DNA of 64,000 nt from Paranoxybacillus vitaminiphilus (GCF_003259935.1 NZ_QLMH01000005.1:146848-210847), one strand, 5' to 3'. Shown: positions 35,895-48,237, counted from the stretch's first letter. Notes: generated by a model not told the origin, from the letters alone. A program made the numbers and translations.

Positions 35895-36518
35895 ATGATT
35901 ACAATTGCGATGCCGAAAGGACGGATTTTCGAAGAAGCAGTGGAGCTGCTGCGGAAAGCAGGATACCGCCTTCCGCCGGAATTTGAAGAGTCGCGCAAAC
36001 TCATCATTGATGTTTCCGAAGAAGAGATGCGTTTTATTTTGGCAAAGCCGATGGACGTCGTCACATATGTGGAGCATGGAGTGGCTGATTTAGGCATTGC
36101 CGGAAAGGATGTCATGCTTGAGGAAGAACGTGACGTATATGAAATCCTTGATTTAAAAATTAGCAAATGTCATTTGGCGGTGGCTGGATTGCCAAACGGA
36201 AAAGTGAACGGAGTTGCGCCAAGGGTAGCGACGAAATATCCCAATGTTGCTTCAAGCTATTTTCGCGAGCAGGGCGAGCAAGTCGAAATTATTAAATTAA
36301 ACGGTTCCATTGAGTTAGCACCGTTGATTGGTTTAGCGGATCGCATTGTCGATATCGTTTCAACGGGAAGAACGCTGAAGGAAAACGGATTAGTAGAGTT
36401 GGAGCGAATCGCGGAAATTACGTCAAGATTGATTGTTAACCCGGTAAGCTATCGTATGAAAGATGCGAAAATTGATGAGATTATTGAGCGTTTATCGCTC
36501 GTCATTGGCGACGAATAA
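35895..36518 (+). CDS. hisG: ATP phosphoribosyltransferase catalytic subunit (short form)
   Basis: Seen: 207 aa, the short HisG_S type without the C-terminal regulatory domain, which explains the presence of his[20 protein letters not shown] at the start and the PRPP loop [14 protein letters not shown] near 155. Known: condenses ATP with PRPP to phosphoribosyl-ATP. Three bases separate it from hisZ. Confidence 0.98.
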   Translation: MITIAMPKGRIFEEAVELLRKAGYRLPPEFEESRKLIIDVSEEEMRFILAKPMDVVTYVEHGVADLGIAGKDVMLEEERDVYEILDLKISKCHLAVAGLPNGKVNGVAPRVATKYPNVASSYFREQGEQVEIIKLNGSIELAPLIGLADRIVDIVSTGRTLKENGLVELERIAEITSRLIVNPVSYRMKDAKIDEIIERLSLVIGDE

Positions 36519-36535
36519 AAAAGGAGTGCGGCAAT

Positions 36536-37804
36536 ATGAAAATTGAACGGATAGCAAATACAGTTTCATTAAAACGATCGCTTGAAACCGGCACAGAAGA
36601 ACAACGGCAGCAAGTGCTTGCCATTATAGACGATGTGAAACGAAACGGCGATCAGGCACTGAAAGAATATACAAAGAAATTTGACGGTGTTTCCCTTCAA
36701 TCGCTGTGCGTTTCTGAGCAGGAAATCGAACAAGCTTACACGCGAGTCAATGAAGAGATGGTAGAAATTATTCGTGAAGCAGCGGAAAACATCCGCGATT
36801 ATCATGAACGGCAAAAGCGAGAATCTTGGATGATGATGAAAGAAGACGGAACAATTCTTGGGCAAAAGGTCACCCCGCTTGATGCGGTTGGCTTGTACGT
36901 TCCAGGCGGTACGGCCGCTTATCCTTCTTCCGTATTGATGAATGTCATTCCGGCGCAAGTAGCAGGAGTGAAGCGCATTGTCATTGTTTCGCCGCCGAAC
37001 AAGCAAGGGACGCTGCCGGCAGGAGTGCTTGTTGCTGCGAATGAGCTGGGCGTGAAGGAAATTTATAAAGTGGGCGGCGCCCAGGCAATTGCCGCGCTTG
37101 CTTATGGAACGGAAACGATTCAGCCTGTCGATAAAATTTTTGGTCCGGGAAACATTTATGTCGCCTTGGCGAAACGGGAAGTATTCGGTCAAGTGGCGAT
37201 CGATATGATTGCCGGGCCAAGTGAAATTGTTGTATTAGCGGATGAGACGGCAAAAGCGAACGAAATAGCGGCTGATCTTTTATCGCAGGCAGAACATGAT
37301 GAGCGCGCATCAAGCATTCTTGTCACTCCTTCGATGAAACTGGCATTAGAGGTAGCCAGCGAAGTGAAAAAACAGCTGGAAACATTGCCGCGTAAAGAAA
37401 TAGCGGCTGCCTCTTTGGAAAATTACGGTGCGATTTATGTGACGGACACGCTTGAAGAGGCGGTTGCTGCGGTCAACGAGCTGGCTCCTGAACATTTAGA
37501 AATTATAACAAAAGATCCGATGAGTCTCATTGGGCAAATTCGCAATGCCGGAGCGATTTTCTTAGGCCGATTCAGTTCTGAGCCTGTCGGCGATTATTTT
37601 GCGGGAACGAACCATGTGCTGCCGACGAACGGGACAGCGCGTTTTTCCAGCGGGTTAAGCGTCGATGAGTTTGTGAAAAAATCGAGCATCATTTTATACA
37701 GCGAACAGGCGTTGCAGGAAAATTACACAAAAATTGCTGCGCTGGCACGGTTAGAAGGGCTCGAGGCTCATGCGCGCGCAGTCGAGGAACGCTTCAAAAA
37801 ATAA
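36536..37804 (+). CDS. hisD: histidinol dehydrogenase
   Basis: Seen: 422 aa, AAGGAG upstream. Family motifs include [17 protein letters not shown] and [18 protein letters not shown], plus zinc/catalytic His residues in AEHDERASS and EEFVKKSS-like region ([10 protein letters not shown]). Known: oxidises histidinol to histidine in two NAD-dependent steps, final step of the pathway. It is followed by hisB 13 bases later. Confidence 0.97.
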   Translation: MKIERIANTVSLKRSLETGTEEQRQQVLAIIDDVKRNGDQALKEYTKKFDGVSLQSLCVSEQEIEQAYTRVNEEMVEIIREAAENIRDYHERQKRESWMMMKEDGTILGQKVTPLDAVGLYVPGGTAAYPSSVLMNVIPAQVAGVKRIVIVSPPNKQGTLPAGVLVAANELGVKEIYKVGGAQAIAALAYGTETIQPVDKIFGPGNIYVALAKREVFGQVAIDMIAGPSEIVVLADETAKANEIAADLLSQAEHDERASSILVTPSMKLALEVASEVKKQLETLPRKEIAAASLENYGAIYVTDTLEEAVAAVNELAPEHLEIITKDPMSLIGQIRNAGAIFLGRFSSEPVGDYFAGTNHVLPTNGTARFSSGLSVDEFVKKSSIILYSEQALQENYTKIAALARLEGLEAHARAVEERFKK

Positions 37805-37817
37805 GGGGGGAAACGAC

Positions 37818-38405
37818 ATGGTACGTCAAGCATTCGTGTCACGAACAACGAAAGAAACAGACATTCAACTGGAATTTGTCATTGACGGCGAAGGAAAAGC
37901 AGAATTGGAAACAGGGGTTCCATTTTTAACACATATGCTTGATTTGTTCACAAAACACGGACAGTTTGATTTAAAAGTAAACGCAAAAGGCGATGTTGAA
38001 ATTGATGATCATCATACAACAGAGGATATCGGCATTTGTTTAGGCCAAGCGCTGCGTGAAGCTCTCGGCGATAAAAAGGGAATTAAACGTTATGGCAACG
38101 CGTTTGTTCCAATGGATGAGGCGCTCGCGCAAGTCGTTGTCGATTTAAGCAACCGTCCTCACTTTGAATTCCGCGGCGAGTTTCCAAGTCAAAAAGTAGG
38201 AACGTTTGATGTCGAATTAGTTCACGAATTTTTATGGAAATTAGCGCTCGAAGCGCGGATGAATTTGCATGTGATTGTTCATTACGGACGCAACACGCAC
38301 CATATGATTGAAGCCGTATTTAAAGCGTTGGGACGGGCGCTCGATGAGGCGACGATGATTGATCCGCGCGTTCAAGGAGTTCCATCAACGAAAGGAATGT
38401 TATAA
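37818..38405 (+). CDS. hisB: imidazoleglycerol-phosphate dehydratase
   Basis: Seen: 195 aa from ATG 37818 with AAGGGGGGAAA upstream. The metal-binding motifs [11 protein letters not shown] and [13 protein letters not shown] are both present. Monofunctional, as usual in Firmicutes (no histidinol-phosphatase domain). hisH starts at the very next base after its stop. Confidence 0.97.
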   Translation: MVRQAFVSRTTKETDIQLEFVIDGEGKAELETGVPFLTHMLDLFTKHGQFDLKVNAKGDVEIDDHHTTEDIGICLGQALREALGDKKGIKRYGNAFVPMDEALAQVVVDLSNRPHFEFRGEFPSQKVGTFDVELVHEFLWKLALEARMNLHVIVHYGRNTHHMIEAVFKALGRALDEATMIDPRVQGVPSTKGML

Positions 38406-39041
38406 ATGATCGGCATTATTGACTACGGAATGGGGAATTTGTACAGCGTCAGCAAGGCATTGGAACGTTTAAATTATGAATATTTTATTTCAGACAATCC
38501 AGAAAAGCTAACAGAAGCAAAAGGGCTCATTTTACCAGGTGTTGGCTCGTTCAAAGACGCGATGCATATTTTAAACAAAACAGGTTTGGCGCATTTTATT
38601 CGTACAGCTGCCGAAGAAGGAAAGCCGCTCTTGGGCATTTGCCTTGGCATGCAGCTTTTGTTTGAAGAAAGCGAAGAAAATGGCTTAACAAAAGGGCTCG
38701 GATTGTTAAAAGGGCGGGTTGTTCGTTTCCCGGGGGTGACTCCAAACGGTGAAACATACAAAGTGCCGCACATGGGTTGGAATCGTTTAATGTTCCATCA
38801 TCCATCACCGCTCTTAAACGATGTAGAAGAAGGATATGTGTATTTCGTTCATTCATACTATGTGAAAACAGATGCTCAGGAAGTGGTATTAGCAAGCAGT
38901 TCTTATGATGTGGACGTACCGGCTGTTGTCGGCGAAAAAAACGTATTTGGCACGCAATTTCATCCGGAAAAAAGCAGCAAAATCGGCATGAATATTTTAC
39001 AAAACTATGCGAATATTGTGGAAGGAACGGTGAGCGAGTGA
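38406..39041 (+). CDS. hisH: imidazole glycerol phosphate synthase, glutamine amidotransferase subunit
   Basis: Seen: 211 aa. Class I amidotransferase: oxyanion Gly in LPGVGSF, nucleophile Cys in [12 protein letters not shown] near 80, catalytic His-Glu in TQFHPEKS near 188. Known: makes ammonia channelled to HisF. It ends in a TGATG stop/start overlap with hisA. Confidence 0.97.
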   Translation: MIGIIDYGMGNLYSVSKALERLNYEYFISDNPEKLTEAKGLILPGVGSFKDAMHILNKTGLAHFIRTAAEEGKPLLGICLGMQLLFEESEENGLTKGLGLLKGRVVRFPGVTPNGETYKVPHMGWNRLMFHHPSPLLNDVEEGYVYFVHSYYVKTDAQEVVLASSSYDVDVPAVVGEKNVFGTQFHPEKSSKIGMNILQNYANIVEGTVSE

Positions 39042-39778
39042 TGGCGGCATTTACGATTTATCCGGCGATTGATATGCGCGGCGGCAAATGTGTCCGCCTT
39101 TTGCAAGGTGATTATAATAAGGAAACGGTTTATGGAGATTCACCGTTTGATATGGCAAAGCTGTTTGCTGAACAAGGAGCCGAATGGATTCATATGGTTG
39201 ACCTTGACGGCGCGAAAGAAGGAAAGCGCGTCAATGACCGCTTCGTGCTGGAAGTGGCAAAAAAATTAAACGTAAAAGTGCAAATTGGCGGCGGTATCCG
39301 CACGGAGGAAGATGTTTCCTATTATTTGGAAAATGGTGTCGATCGGGTGATTTTAGGAAGCGCAGCCATTTCCAATCCGCTGTTTGTCAAAGAGATGCTC
39401 GCTAAATATGGCTCGCGGATTGCAATCGGCATTGATGCAAAAGACGGCTTTGTAGCGACGGAAGGCTGGTTAAACACTTCAACGGTAAAAGCCACCGATC
39501 TTGGGAAAGAGTTGGCGGCAGCTGGTGCAGAAACGTTCATTTTTACTGATATTGCCACGGACGGAATGCTTTCAGGGCCGAATGTACAGGCAGTTGCCGA
39601 AATGGCAAGGGTGACAGGCAAAAATGTCATCGCTTCAGGTGGAGTGAGCTCGCTTGAAGATTTAAAATTGTTAAAGAAATTTGCTGAAAATGGAGTCATT
39701 GGGGCGATTGTCGGCAAAGCATTATATACGAAGCAATTTACCGTTGCCGAGGCTTTGAAAGAGGTGGCTGGTGAATGA
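39041..39778 (+). CDS. hisA: phosphoribosylformimino-5-aminoimidazole carboxamide ribotide isomerase
   Basis: Seen: 245 aa from ATG 39041, which shares its A with the hisH stop; the upstream GTG at 39038 is an alternative. TIM barrel with catalytic Asp in [13 protein letters not shown] and second Asp in [14 protein letters not shown]. Known: fourth step of the pathway. It overlaps hisF by four bases. Confidence 0.97.
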   Translation: MAAFTIYPAIDMRGGKCVRLLQGDYNKETVYGDSPFDMAKLFAEQGAEWIHMVDLDGAKEGKRVNDRFVLEVAKKLNVKVQIGGGIRTEEDVSYYLENGVDRVILGSAAISNPLFVKEMLAKYGSRIAIGIDAKDGFVATEGWLNTSTVKATDLGKELAAAGAETFIFTDIATDGMLSGPNVQAVAEMARVTGKNVIASGGVSSLEDLKLLKKFAENGVIGAIVGKALYTKQFTVAEALKEVAGE

Positions 39779-40533
39779 TTACAAAGCGCATTATTCCTTG
39801 TTTGGACGTAAAAGATGGACGGGTTGTAAAGGGCGTGCAGTTTGTGCAATTGCGCGATGCCGGTGACCCGGTGGAACTGGCGAAATTTTACGATGCCGAG
39901 GGAGCGGACGAACTCGTCTTTTTAGATATTTCTGCTTCTCACGAAGGAAGGAAAACAATGATTGAGGTCGTCGAAAAGGTAGCAGCACAGCTGGCGATTC
40001 CATTTACGGTTGGCGGCGGCATTAACTCGTTAGAGGACATGAAAAAGATTTTGCGCGCCGGAGCAGATAAAGTTTCCTTGAATACGGCAGCCGTTAAAAC
40101 TCCACGGCTCATTAGCGAAGGGGCAGACTTCTTCGGTTCACAATGTATTGTCGTGGCGATTGATGCCAAATATGATAAGGAGCTTGGTTCTTGGCGTGTC
40201 TATACGCATGGCGGCCGCAATGCTACGGATTGGGAAGTCGTTGAATGGGCGAAGGAAGCCGTGAATCGAGGTGCAGGGGAAATTTTACTAACAAGCATGG
40301 ATTGCGACGGTGAGAAAAACGGCTTTGATTTAGCGTTAACAAGAAAGGTCAGCGAAGCGGTTTCCGTTCCTGTCATTGCTTCAGGCGGGGCAGGCAAAGC
40401 GGAGCATTTTGTCGAAGCCTTTCTTGAAGGAAAGGCAGATGCCGCTTTAGCAGCATCGATTTTCCATTATAAAGAAACAAGCGTGAAAGAAGTAAAGGCG
40501 TATTTAAAAGAGAGAGGGGTAAATGTCCGATGA
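39775..40533 (+). CDS. hisF: imidazole glycerol phosphate synthase cyclase subunit
   Basis: Seen: 252 aa, TIM barrel. Starts [23 protein letters not shown] with catalytic Asp11, second catalytic Asp in [13 protein letters not shown]. Known: uses ammonia from HisH to close the imidazole ring, yielding IGP and AICAR. Overlaps hisA and hisIE by ATGA at both ends. Confidence 0.98.
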   Translation: MITKRIIPCLDVKDGRVVKGVQFVQLRDAGDPVELAKFYDAEGADELVFLDISASHEGRKTMIEVVEKVAAQLAIPFTVGGGINSLEDMKKILRAGADKVSLNTAAVKTPRLISEGADFFGSQCIVVAIDAKYDKELGSWRVYTHGGRNATDWEVVEWAKEAVNRGAGEILLTSMDCDGEKNGFDLALTRKVSEAVSVPVIASGGAGKAEHFVEAFLEGKADAALAASIFHYKETSVKEVKAYLKERGVNVR

Positions 40534-41165
40534 ATCTCCCGGATATAAAATTTGACGAAAAAGGGCTTGTTCCGGCGATTGTTCAAGATGCGCAAAGCAA
40601 GGAAGTGTTAACGCTTGCCTATATGAACAAGGAATCGCTGAAAAAATCGTTGGAAACAGGGGAGACATGGTTTTACAGCCGCTCGCGCCAGGAGCTTTGG
40701 CATAAAGGAGCGACATCCGGCAATACGCAGCGTATCGTTGATATACGTTATGACTGTGACAAAGATGCCCTCCTCGTTCTTGTTGAGCCTAAAGGTCCTG
40801 CTTGTCATACAGGAAGCTATTCTTGTTTTGCGAAACGAATCAATGAACAGCCGGCGAACCTATTCAATGACCGCTTTGCGATTATTAATCAGCTTGAACA
40901 AATCATTGCTGAGCGTGAAGCAGAGCGGCCGGAAGGAGCATATACCACCTATTTATTCGAAAAGGGCATTGATAAAATTTTGAAGAAAGTCGGCGAAGAG
41001 GCAGCGGAGGTAATCATTGCCGCTAAAAACGGAAACCATGATGAGTTAAAATGGGAAGTAGCAGACTTGCTTTATCATCTGCTCGTTTTATTGCGCGAAC
41101 AAAAATTGCCTCTTGATGATATTCTTCATGTATTAACCGAACGCCATTTAAAAAAACAAAAATAA
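40530..41165 (+). CDS. hisIE: bifunctional phosphoribosyl-AMP cyclohydrolase/phosphoribosyl-ATP pyrophosphatase
   Basis: Seen: 211 aa. Cyclohydrolase domain ~1-115 with zinc/Mg motifs ([27 protein letters not shown]). The MazG-like PRA-PH domain covers ~120-205 with [16 protein letters not shown] and the acidic metal site [12 protein letters not shown]. Known: second and third steps of the pathway. Last gene of the operon, closed by a GAGGCTG-family terminator. Confidence 0.97.
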   Translation: MNLPDIKFDEKGLVPAIVQDAQSKEVLTLAYMNKESLKKSLETGETWFYSRSRQELWHKGATSGNTQRIVDIRYDCDKDALLVLVEPKGPACHTGSYSCFAKRINEQPANLFNDRFAIINQLEQIIAEREAERPEGAYTTYLFEKGIDKILKKVGEEAAEVIIAAKNGNHDELKWEVADLLYHLLVLLREQKLPLDDILHVLTERHLKKQK

Positions 41166-41166
41166 G

Positions 41167-41283
41167 CGGCTGACCCAAAGAAAAGTGTCAGACCCCGCAA
41201 CACAATATATAACATATCACATTGGGGAAATATTGTGGAATGTGCGTGAGGTCAGATGCTTATGGGGTCAGTTCTTTTTTTAT
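41167..41283. repeat. GAGGCTG-family palindromic repeat/terminator, copy D
   Basis: GGCTGACCC pairs with GGGTCAG, then TTCTTTTTTT; inner arms GTGTCAGACCCCGC / GCGTGAGGTCAGATGC. It lies directly after hisIE. Confidence 0.8.
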
Positions 41284-41354
41284 TTTAACTACTGTTCTTG
41301 ATAAGAATGTGCTATACTTCTTTTCGGTAAATTTCACAGAAATCGGAGGATTCA

Positions 41355-42842
41355 ATGCGAAAACATTTGAAGACAAAAAAATGGCAAACAGGACAAGTGA
41401 TTCCGTTCGTGCAAAACGGAGAGTATTATTTTAAAAAAGGATTAGCTGCCTATCGTCGGCGTGATTTATATAGAGCGAAAAAGTATTTAGAGCGGGCCGT
41501 TCATTTGAATCCGCATGATCCCATGTTTTTATGCGAATTGGCGGTTGTGCTGTCTGATTTAGGAGAATATCAAGCAGCAAATCAACTGTTTTTCATCATT
41601 GTAAATGAATTGGATCCGGAAATGACAGAATGTTTCTATTTTATTGCGAACAACTATGCCCATCTTGGTTTGTTCCGCGAAGCGATGAAATATGCAGAAA
41701 TGTATATAGAGCGTGAGCCGGATGGCAGCTTCGTGGAAGAGACAGAGGATTTGCTGGAATTGCTAAGCATTGAAAACGAGGATGAACACACGCTGGATAA
41801 TCAAGACGATTTAATTGTGAAGCAAGAGCGGGCGCGCAATTTGCTGGAAAAAGGGCAGTTCCAGGAAGCGATTCAACTGCTTGAGGACATTATTAAAGAT
41901 TATCCGCAATTTTGGTCGGCCTACAATAATTTGGCATTATGTTATTTTTATATTGGAGATGTTAAAAAGGCGCAGCATATGATTGCAGAAGTTTTGCGGC
42001 AAAATCCGGGAAACTTGCATGCGCTTTGCAATATGCTTGTCTTTTATTATTATTTGCATGAAGAAAAAGAAGTGGATCGCCTTATAAGAAAACTTGAGTC
42101 TGTATATCCGTTTTTAATGGAGCATCGCTACAAGCTGGGGGCAACATTTGCGCTTGTCGGGCGCTTTGATCTTGCTTTCAAGTGGCTGCATAACTTATAT
42201 AAAACGGGCTTCGATGGCGATGGAGCTTTTTATTACTGGCTTTCTTATGCTGCATATTATAGAGGACATAAACAATTTGCCGAAACAATGTGGAAAAAAG
42301 TCATTCATTTAAGTCCGGAAAAAAAGGGACAAGAGCCGTGGTCGTGCGCTTCTTCAGCAAAACCGCAGGAAATCGTGCGGATTCAACAGTGGTTAAATAG
42401 CGAGAACACGCCGGAAATTTTATATGGATTATATTTAGTGGGCAAATCGCTGTATAAGGATGAGTTAATTAAACAAGCTTGTTTTCAGCAGCATTTACAT
42501 GCCAATTCGTGTGTTCAGTCGTTTGCAAACTATATTGTTTCCCCAGCAGCTAGGACCATCTCTGCCAACGTCGCTGATAGCTTTTCCATTGTTGATGTGC
42601 TTTGGAAAAACAATGATGTTTTCGATGAAAGAATGTGCGTTGCATGGTTTTCTATTTTTCAAAATGCCGCTGAATTGGCGCATGATTTTTCAAACCACTC
42701 CGCTTGGGCGGCAGCGACGGAATATGTGTGGGGCAAGCAGAATGGAGAAAAAATTACACAGCAGGCCGTAGCGGAAAAGTACGGAATCTCCATCTCGACC
42801 GTGAAAAAATATGTAAAAGCGGTAAAGAGCCTGTGGCGTTGA
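41355..42842 (+). CDS. tetratricopeptide-repeat protein with C-terminal HTH-like segment
   Basis: Seen: 495 aa, GGAGGA upstream. At least six TPR units between ~25 and ~300 (GLAAYRRRDLYRAKKYLERAVHLNPHD; AYNNLALCYFYIGDVKKAQHMIAEVLRQNPGN, shown in part). The last ~30 residues, VAEKYGISISTVKKYVKAV, look like a helix-turn-helix. Known: B. subtilis yvcD near trxB encodes a TPR protein; function unknown. It stands alone between the his terminator and trxB. Inferred: protein-interaction scaffold, possibly DNA-associated. Confidence 0.85.
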   Translation: MRKHLKTKKWQTGQVIPFVQNGEYYFKKGLAAYRRRDLYRAKKYLERAVHLNPHDPMFLCELAVVLSDLGEYQAANQLFFIIVNELDPEMTECFYFIANNYAHLGLFREAMKYAEMYIEREPDGSFVEETEDLLELLSIENEDEHTLDNQDDLIVKQERARNLLEKGQFQEAIQLLEDIIKDYPQFWSAYNNLALCYFYIGDVKKAQHMIAEVLRQNPGNLHALCNMLVFYYYLHEEKEVDRLIRKLESVYPFLMEHRYKLGATFALVGRFDLAFKWLHNLYKTGFDGDGAFYYWLSYAAYYRGHKQFAETMWKKVIHLSPEKKGQEPWSCASSAKPQEIVRIQQWLNSENTPEILYGLYLVGKSLYKDELIKQACFQQHLHANSCVQSFANYIVSPAARTISANVADSFSIVDVLWKNNDVFDERMCVAWFSIFQNAAELAHDFSNHSAWAAATEYVWGKQNGEKITQQAVAEKYGISISTVKKYVKAVKSLWR

Positions 42843-42888
42843 GCAAATTAATAGACGTTTGTCAATGAGTTATATACGATAGAGCTGA

Positions 42889-43884
<996 letters not shown>

Positions 43885-43993
43885 TTTCAACAAAACCGTA
43901 ATATACCTTTAATTTAGCTGTAACATGGATGAAATAATTTTGCGGTATGCTAAAGACAGTAATTGACCCCCTTTAATATAGATTTAAATAATT

Positions 43994-44026
43994 GCACGGG
44001 TGTTGTTTCCCGTGCTTCTTTTTTAT
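43994..44026 (+). terminator. Rho-independent terminator after trxB
   Basis: GCACGGG-TGTTGTTT-CCCGTGC followed by TTCTTTTTT. Confidence 0.85.
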
Positions 44027-44159
44027 GAAAAATAGCCGATTGCAATCCATTAAAGATGAACAAGGTATAAAAATCGAATCAAACGTCAGGTTTGCTTGCA
44101 TATTTTTGTAAATACTGATTTAAATGGAGCTGCTAACATTTTAAGAACAAGTGACCACA

Positions 44160-44278
44160 CGTCCCATTTGGACAAGGTGGCTAGGGGGCTTTTGGCGGTC
44201 CTTTCGAGAAGCAAATCGGTCTAATCCCATTTGTTTCTCGTTAAAGAATCACGCAAATGTATTTGTGTGAGGTTCAAG
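44160..44278 (+). other. structured intergenic element upstream of yvcI
   Basis: Two hairpins, GAGAAGCAAAT/ATTTGTTTCTC (44204-44238) and CACGCAAAT-GT-ATTTGTGTG (44250-44270), precede GAGGTTCAAGG. No ORF. The layout (hairpins then GAGGTTCA) recalls the right end at 23276 and TnpB guide-RNA scaffolds, but no transposase is near. Confidence 0.35.
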
Positions 44279-44367
44279 GATAAATATGTAAAAAATATAT
44301 TATAATTTTTCTCCTGCCTCTACATGTTACTCGCTGTAAATAGTATAATGATAAAAATGAGAGTGTT

Positions 44368-44850
44368 ATGACATATATTGAGGTGAATGAGTTGCAACGG
44401 GTGACAAATTGCGTCTTAGTAAAAGATGGGAAAGTATTGCTTTTACAAAAGCCGAGCCGTGGATGGTGGGTTGCTCCCGGCGGGAAGATGGAGCAGGGAG
44501 AATCCATTCGTGAGTCTTGCATTCGCGAATATCGTGAAGAAACGGGAATATACTTAAAAAATCCGGAGCTAAAAGGGATTTTTACCATTCTTATAAAAAA
44601 GGATGAACAAATCATTTCTGAATGGATGATGTTCACGTTTTTTGCCGATCAATTTGAGGGAGAAAATGTAGAGACTAGTGAAGAAGGAAAGCTGGAGTGG
44701 CATCCGATTGAAACGATTAGTCAACTTCCAATGGCACCGGGAGATTATCATATTTTGGACTATGTGATTAAAGGTTCTGGCATCATCTACGGCACTTTTA
44801 CTTATACGGAAAGCTTCGAACTGCTGTCGTATCGCTTAGATCCAAGCTGA
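44368..44850 (+). CDS. yvcI: Nudix hydrolase YvcI
   Basis: Seen: 160 aa from ATG 44368; a TTG at 44392 preceded by GAGGTG is a credible alternative start ([10 protein letters not shown]). The Nudix box runs from [10 protein letters not shown] to REYREETGI with all GX5EX7REUXEEXGU residues. Known: YvcI heads the conserved yvcI-rapZ(yvcJ)-yvcK-whiA-crh cluster; often annotated as an 8-oxo-dGTP-type or nucleotide-sugar pyrophosphatase, substrate unproven. Confidence 0.88.
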   Translation: MTYIEVNELQRVTNCVLVKDGKVLLLQKPSRGWWVAPGGKMEQGESIRESCIREYREETGIYLKNPELKGIFTILIKKDEQIISEWMMFTFFADQFEGENVETSEEGKLEWHPIETISQLPMAPGDYHILDYVIKGSGIIYGTFTYTESFELLSYRLDPS

Positions 44851-44876
44851 GCATAGATGAAGAGGAGGGGCGGTTT

Positions 44877-45770
44877 ATGAGCGCAGGTTCAGCAAACAAT
44901 ATTCAAATGGTGATTATTACTGGAATGTCAGGAGCCGGCAAGACGGTCGCGATTCAAAGCTTTGAAGATTTAGGGTTTTTTTGCGTCGATAATTTACCGC
45001 CAACATTGCTTCCAAAATTTCTTGAGCTAATGAAAGAGTCAGGGAATAAGATGAACAAAGTGGCTCTCGTGATGGATTTGCGCAGCCGTGACTTTTTCGA
45101 CAGCTTATTTACAGCATTAGATGAGCTTGCAGAAAAATCATGGGTGACACCGCAAATTCTATTTCTTGATGCGAATGATGCAACGCTTGTCAGCCGATAT
45201 AAAGAGACGCGGCGCGCTCATCCACTGGCACCTAACGGGTTGCCGCTCGAAGGGATTCGCCTTGAGCGGGAACTGTTAGAAGAATTAAAGGGAAGGGCGC
45301 AAATTATTTATGATACGTCTAATTTAAAACCAAGAGAGCTGCGCGAGAAAATTTTGCAGCAATTTTCTGCAAATGCCCAGCAGACTTTTACGGTTAATGT
45401 CGTTTCATTTGGGTTTAAATACGGGATTCCTATTGATGCCGACTTAGTATTTGATGTTCGCTTCCTGCCAAATCCGCATTATATTGATCATATGAGGCCG
45501 AAGACAGGGCTTGATGAAGAAGTATCTTCCTACGTGTTAAAGTGGAGTGAAACACAAAAATTTATTGAAAAAGTCGTCGATTTACTCACATTTATGTTGC
45601 CGCATTACAAGCGGGAAGGAAAAAGCCAGCTCGTTATCGCAATCGGTTGCACGGGCGGGCAGCATCGCTCCGTAACGTTGGCTGAATACATTGCTAACCA
45701 CTTTTCGAAAGACTATAAAACACATGTTTCTCACCGTGACATCGAGAGGAGAAAGGAAAAACATAAATGA
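44877..45770 (+). CDS. rapZ: RNase adapter RapZ / YvcJ nucleotide-binding protein
   Basis: Seen: 297 aa, GAGGAGGGG upstream. Walker [11 protein letters not shown] near residue 15, IRLEREL and the C-terminal [13 protein letters not shown] motif. Known: B. subtilis YvcJ hydrolyses GTP/ATP and affects competence; E. coli RapZ guides RNase E to GlmZ and senses glucosamine-6-phosphate. The E. coli sRNA targets are absent from Firmicutes, so the role here is less certain. The end overlaps yvcK by four bases. Confidence 0.95.
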   Translation: MSAGSANNIQMVIITGMSGAGKTVAIQSFEDLGFFCVDNLPPTLLPKFLELMKESGNKMNKVALVMDLRSRDFFDSLFTALDELAEKSWVTPQILFLDANDATLVSRYKETRRAHPLAPNGLPLEGIRLERELLEELKGRAQIIYDTSNLKPRELREKILQQFSANAQQTFTVNVVSFGFKYGIPIDADLVFDVRFLPNPHYIDHMRPKTGLDEEVSSYVLKWSETQKFIEKVVDLLTFMLPHYKREGKSQLVIAIGCTGGQHRSVTLAEYIANHFSKDYKTHVSHRDIERRKEKHK

Positions 45771-46726
45771 GAACGAGAAAACAGCCTAAGATTGTGATTA
45801 TTGGCGGCGGAACGGGGCTGCCAGTATTATTGCGCGGGTTGAAGCAATATCCCGTCGATATTACAGCGATCGTAACAGTGGCAGATGATGGTGGAAGCTC
45901 TGGAAGGCTGCGCGATGAATTGGACATTCCGCCTCCTGGAGATATTCGCAATGTGCTGGCTGCTCTGTCTGATGTAGAGCCGCTCATTGAAGAGCTATTT
46001 CAACACCGCTTCCAAAACGGAAACGGGTTGTCAGGACATTCGCTTGGGAATTTAATTTTAGCTGCCATGACTTCGATTACTGGCGATTTTGTCAATGCCA
46101 TTCGCGAAATGAGCAAAGTGTTAAACGTACGGGGGAAAGTGTTGCCGGCAGCGAACCGAAGCGTCGTCCTTCACGCGGAAATGGAAGACGGAACGATTGT
46201 TTCGGGGGAATCAAAAATCCCTTACTCCGGCAAAAAAATTAAAAAAGTATTTTTAACTCCGGAACATATTGAGCCGCTTCCTGAAACGATTGAGGAAATT
46301 CGCTCTGCCGACTTGATTGTCGTTGGGCCGGGCAGCTTATATACAAGCATTTTGCCTAACCTTTTAGTACCGAAAATCGGGGAAGAAGTTTGCAAGGCGA
46401 AAGCGAAAAAAATTTATATATGCAATGTCATGACCCAAGCAGGAGAAACATTAAACTATACTGCTAGCGATCATGTGAAAGCGCTGTACAATCATATGAA
46501 CTGCGCATTTCTTGATACCATTCTCGTAAATGATGAAAATATTCCTGACGAGATTCAAAAACGTTATGCGAAAGAGCTGGCGGAGCCGGTTAAATACGAC
46601 ATCGAAAATTTAAAACAATTAGGGTTGTCGATTATTCATGACAGCATCATTAGTTACGAAGACAATGTGATTCGTCATGATACAAATAAAGTAGCGGCCT
46701 TGCTCGTTTCTCTTTTGCCTTGTTAA
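45767..46726 (+). CDS. yvcK: gluconeogenesis factor YvcK (UPF0052)
   Basis: Seen: 319 aa. Nucleotide-sugar binding signature [16 protein letters not shown] at the start and [14 protein letters not shown] near 40; CofD-like fold. Known: YvcK binds UDP-GlcNAc/UDP-Glc, is needed for growth on gluconeogenic carbon and for cell shape, and influences PBP1 placement. Translationally coupled to rapZ. Confidence 0.95.
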   Translation: MRTRKQPKIVIIGGGTGLPVLLRGLKQYPVDITAIVTVADDGGSSGRLRDELDIPPPGDIRNVLAALSDVEPLIEELFQHRFQNGNGLSGHSLGNLILAAMTSITGDFVNAIREMSKVLNVRGKVLPAANRSVVLHAEMEDGTIVSGESKIPYSGKKIKKVFLTPEHIEPLPETIEEIRSADLIVVGPGSLYTSILPNLLVPKIGEEVCKAKAKKIYICNVMTQAGETLNYTASDHVKALYNHMNCAFLDTILVNDENIPDEIQKRYAKELAEPVKYDIENLKQLGLSIIHDSIISYEDNVIRHDTNKVAALLVSLLPC

Positions 46727-46809
46727 TGCACCTTCCGAATCGATTCAATCCTTTTAGAAGCACCTCCTTCCTTTTCTTTTGCCACTCACTAATTGTGGAG
46801 GTGGAAACA

Positions 46810-47772
46810 TTGTCGTTTGCATCAGAGACAAAAAAAGAATTAACGAATCTTGAAGTGAAGCCTTGCTGCTTGAAAGCAGAATTATCTGCATTGCTGCGTA
46901 TGAACGGCTCTCTGTCATTTTCCAATCGGAAACTAACATTGGACGTTCAAACAGAAAATGCAGCGATTGCAAGAAGAATTTATATATTAATCAAAAAAGG
47001 TTACACAGTAACGGTTGAATTGCTTGTGCGCAAAAAAATGCGGCTAAAGAAAAATAATGTATATATTGTACGCGTCGTGGAAGGTGCTCGTGAGTTATTA
47101 GAGGATTTGAAAATACTTGCGGAAGGATTTTCGCTTATTCGCGTCATTTCACCAGAACTCGTTAAAAAGAAATGCTGTAAGCGTTCTTATTTGCGTGGAG
47201 CATTTCTTGCAGGCGGTTCCGTGAACAATCCGGAAACGTCGTCTTATCATCTTGAAATTTTTTCTCTCTATAAAGAGCATAATGATTCGTTATGTGAATT
47301 AATGAACACCCATTTTTATTTAAATGCAAAAACATTGGAACGAAAAAAGGGGTTCATTACGTATTTAAAAGAGGCGGAAAAAATAGCCGAATTCTTAAAT
47401 ATTATCGGCGCCCACCAAGCATTGCTTCGGTTTGAAGATATCCGCATTGTCAGAGATATGAGAAACTCTGTCAATCGGCTTGTCAATTGCGAGACAGCCA
47501 ATTTAAACAAAACGATTGGTGCTGCTCTTAGACAGGTGGAAAACATTCGATATATTGATGAGACAATTGGTTTAAGCGCGCTGCCGGAGAAGCTGCGAGA
47601 GATTGCAGAATTAAGAATGACTTATCAAGACGTGACATTAAAAGAACTCGGAGAAATGGTGTCGAGCGGAAAAATTAGCAAATCTGGAATTAATCATCGT
47701 CTCCGCAAAATTGATGAGATTGCTGAAAAATTAAGAGCAGGCCAACCGATTGATTTCCGCAAATCACTTTAA
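46810..47772 (+). CDS. whiA: DNA-binding protein WhiA
   Basis: Seen: 320 aa from TTG 46810, chosen because GGAGGTGG lies six bases upstream and the protein then begins [14 protein letters not shown] as in the family; an open stretch to 46720 overlaps yvcK and is not conserved. Residues ~1-210 are a degenerate LAGLIDADG homing-endonuclease fold ([17 protein letters not shown]). The C-terminal ~85 residues are a helix-turn-helix ([25 protein letters not shown], in part). Known: sporulation regulator in actinomycetes; in B. subtilis affects division and chromosome segregation. Confidence 0.95.
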   Translation: MSFASETKKELTNLEVKPCCLKAELSALLRMNGSLSFSNRKLTLDVQTENAAIARRIYILIKKGYTVTVELLVRKKMRLKKNNVYIVRVVEGARELLEDLKILAEGFSLIRVISPELVKKKCCKRSYLRGAFLAGGSVNNPETSSYHLEIFSLYKEHNDSLCELMNTHFYLNAKTLERKKGFITYLKEAEKIAEFLNIIGAHQALLRFEDIRIVRDMRNSVNRLVNCETANLNKTIGAALRQVENIRYIDETIGLSALPEKLREIAELRMTYQDVTLKELGEMVSSGKISKSGINHRLRKIDEIAEKLRAGQPIDFRKSL

Positions 47773-47794
47773 TATATAGGGGAGGAAGATGACC

Positions 47795-48052
47795 ATGGTA
47801 GAAAAACAGGTAGAAGTACGGTTAAAAACAGGGCTGCAGGCACGTCCTGCTGCTTTGTTTGTACAGGAGGCCAACCGTTTTACTGCTGACATTTATCTTG
47901 AGAAAAACGGCAAAAAAGTGAATGCAAAAAGTATTATGGGGATCATGAGCTTGGCAATTAGTTCAGGTTCTATCATCAAACTCATTGCTGAAGGACCAGA
48001 TGAGAAAGAAGCGATTGAGGCTTTGACAAAATACGTAGAGAAAGAAGGATAA
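47795..48052 (+). CDS. crh: catabolite repression HPr-like protein Crh
   Basis: Seen: 85 aa from ATG 47795 (GGGGAGG upstream). HPr fold, with Gln in place of the catalytic His15 (GLQARPAALFVQ) and intact Ser46 (AKSIMGIMSLA). This marks Crh and excludes a PTS HPr. Known: HprK phosphorylates Ser46; Crh-P is a CcpA co-repressor and unphosphorylated Crh inhibits methylglyoxal synthase. Last gene of the yvcI-crh cluster; hprK and ppaX lie at 30546 and 33257. Confidence 0.97.
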   Translation: MVEKQVEVRLKTGLQARPAALFVQEANRFTADIYLEKNGKKVNAKSIMGIMSLAISSGSIIKLIAEGPDEKEAIEALTKYVEKEG

Positions 48053-48111
48053 AATTCATGTATATAGCCTAAAGCGACCGAAGGATGGGCATCACAAAAA
48101 GTAAATGGAAA

Positions 48112-48230
48112 GAGGCTGACCCTTAAGCAAAGTGTCAGACCCCGCAACCGCAACCATAATAGATAGTCGATAAAGCACTGTATATTGTGGATTGCGCGTG
48201 AGGTTAGATACTTAGGTCAGCCTTTTTTCA
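48112..48230. repeat. GAGGCTG-family palindromic repeat/terminator, copy E
   Basis: GAGGCTGACC pairs with GGTCAGCC then TTTTTT; inner arms GTGTCAGACCCCGC / GCGTGAGGTTAGATAC. It separates convergent crh and clpP and may terminate both. Confidence 0.8.
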
Positions 48231-48237
48231 TTTTCTA

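Noticed and set aside
36569..37192. 207-codon minus-strand frame inside hisD
   Set aside because: It is a shadow of hisD codon bias; no start signals and no recognisable protein.
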